Of a stretch of 49,188 nucleotides of DNA, positions 49,161 through 49,188 are shown one piece after another. A program made the position numbers and the translations under genes. Source of the DNA: JASJHI01 sp965371355 (GTDB lineage: Bacteria > Actinomycetota > Acidimicrobiia > Acidimicrobiales > Ilumatobacteraceae); contig CBDUYD010000003.1 of the NCBI GenBank assembly GCA_965371355.1, positions 1 to 49,188 on the forward strand. Direction: 5' to 3'. The stretch's first letter is position 1; each line of letters opens with the position of its first letter. The notes below the pieces were generated by a model. It was not told the origin of the DNA. It did no database searches and was given only the letters and a program-made list of their open reading frames with translations.

Positions 49161-49188
49161 GCGCTCAGGTGACGGGCGTATCCCAATC

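Noticed and set aside
1..49188. tRNA, rRNA, insertion sequence, prophage or CRISPR
   Set aside because: All gaps are under 300 bases and none carries a tRNA-like fold, transposase, integrase or regular spacer array that I can see.

Overview
The window is about 49 kb of chromosomal DNA from a high-GC actinobacterium. Two WhiB-family regulators, a SenX3/RegX3-type phosphate two-component system, a DUF2342 protein, an actinobacterial HelD and frequent GTG/TTG starts all point that way. The combination with a collagen-repeat membrane protein before mreB and a protein with a PPHERPWRHPSE N-terminus looks most like the class Acidimicrobiia (Ilumatobacter relatives), but that placement is inference. 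Gene density is high (46 genes) and there is no prophage, insertion sequence, CRISPR array, rRNA or tRNA. No gap between genes exceeds 300 bases.

Layout. 1-5.2 kb: 5' end of an ABC-F ATPase, an epoxide-hydrolase-like enzyme, a small lipoprotein and HelD. 4.4-9.5 kb: haem genes hemE-hemH and hemY/cgoX, split by a DUF222-HNH gene. 9.5-13.2 kb: sortase, a divergent apolipoprotein N-acyltransferase (Lnt), dtd and an aldose-1-epimerase-like gene. 13.3-18.4 kb: glycosyltransferase, methyltransferase, alpha/alpha-toroid protein, acyltransferase and a major facilitator. 18.4-22.1 kb: methyltransferase/nitroreductase pair, then tesB and a sugar-dehydrogenase-like lipoprotein. 22.2-25.7 kb: moaE, a collagen-repeat membrane protein, mreB, a short membrane protein and a tail-anchored SDR. 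25.8-28.2 kb: DUF2342 protein and an MFS permease, overlapping tail to tail. 28.2-37.6 kb: a contiguous phosphate block on the minus strand (88-aa gene, ppk, pstS, pstC, pstA, pstB, phoU, senX3, regX3). 37.8-42.4 kb: two whiB genes around tatA, then a VWA protein and its MoxR-type AAA+ ATPase. 42.5-49.2 kb: nucleotidyltransferase, GH2 enzyme, and the sdhC-sdhA-sdhB operon.

How the genes work together. The phosphate block joins sensing (SenX3, PhoU), response (RegX3), uptake (PstSCAB) and storage (Ppk). Upstream of pstS lies an array of GTTCACC-type units on an exact 11-bp register, a textbook actinobacterial PHO box. HemE, HemH and HemY fit the coproporphyrin-dependent haem pathway of Gram-positive bacteria. 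SdhCAB feeds electrons from succinate to menaquinone. The glycosyltransferase-methyltransferase-toroid cassette is the best candidate for an uncharacterised envelope glycan or glycolipid pathway.

The most striking signal is architectural. Eighteen probable first genes of transcription units have a TANNNT -10 box ending only 6-8 bases before the start codon, so most transcripts here should be leaderless. The exceptions with long leaders include pstS and both whiB genes. Three predicted enzymes also have altered catalytic residues: Lnt Cys to Ser, the DUF2342 HExxH changed to HELAG, and the GH2 acid/base Glu to Asp.
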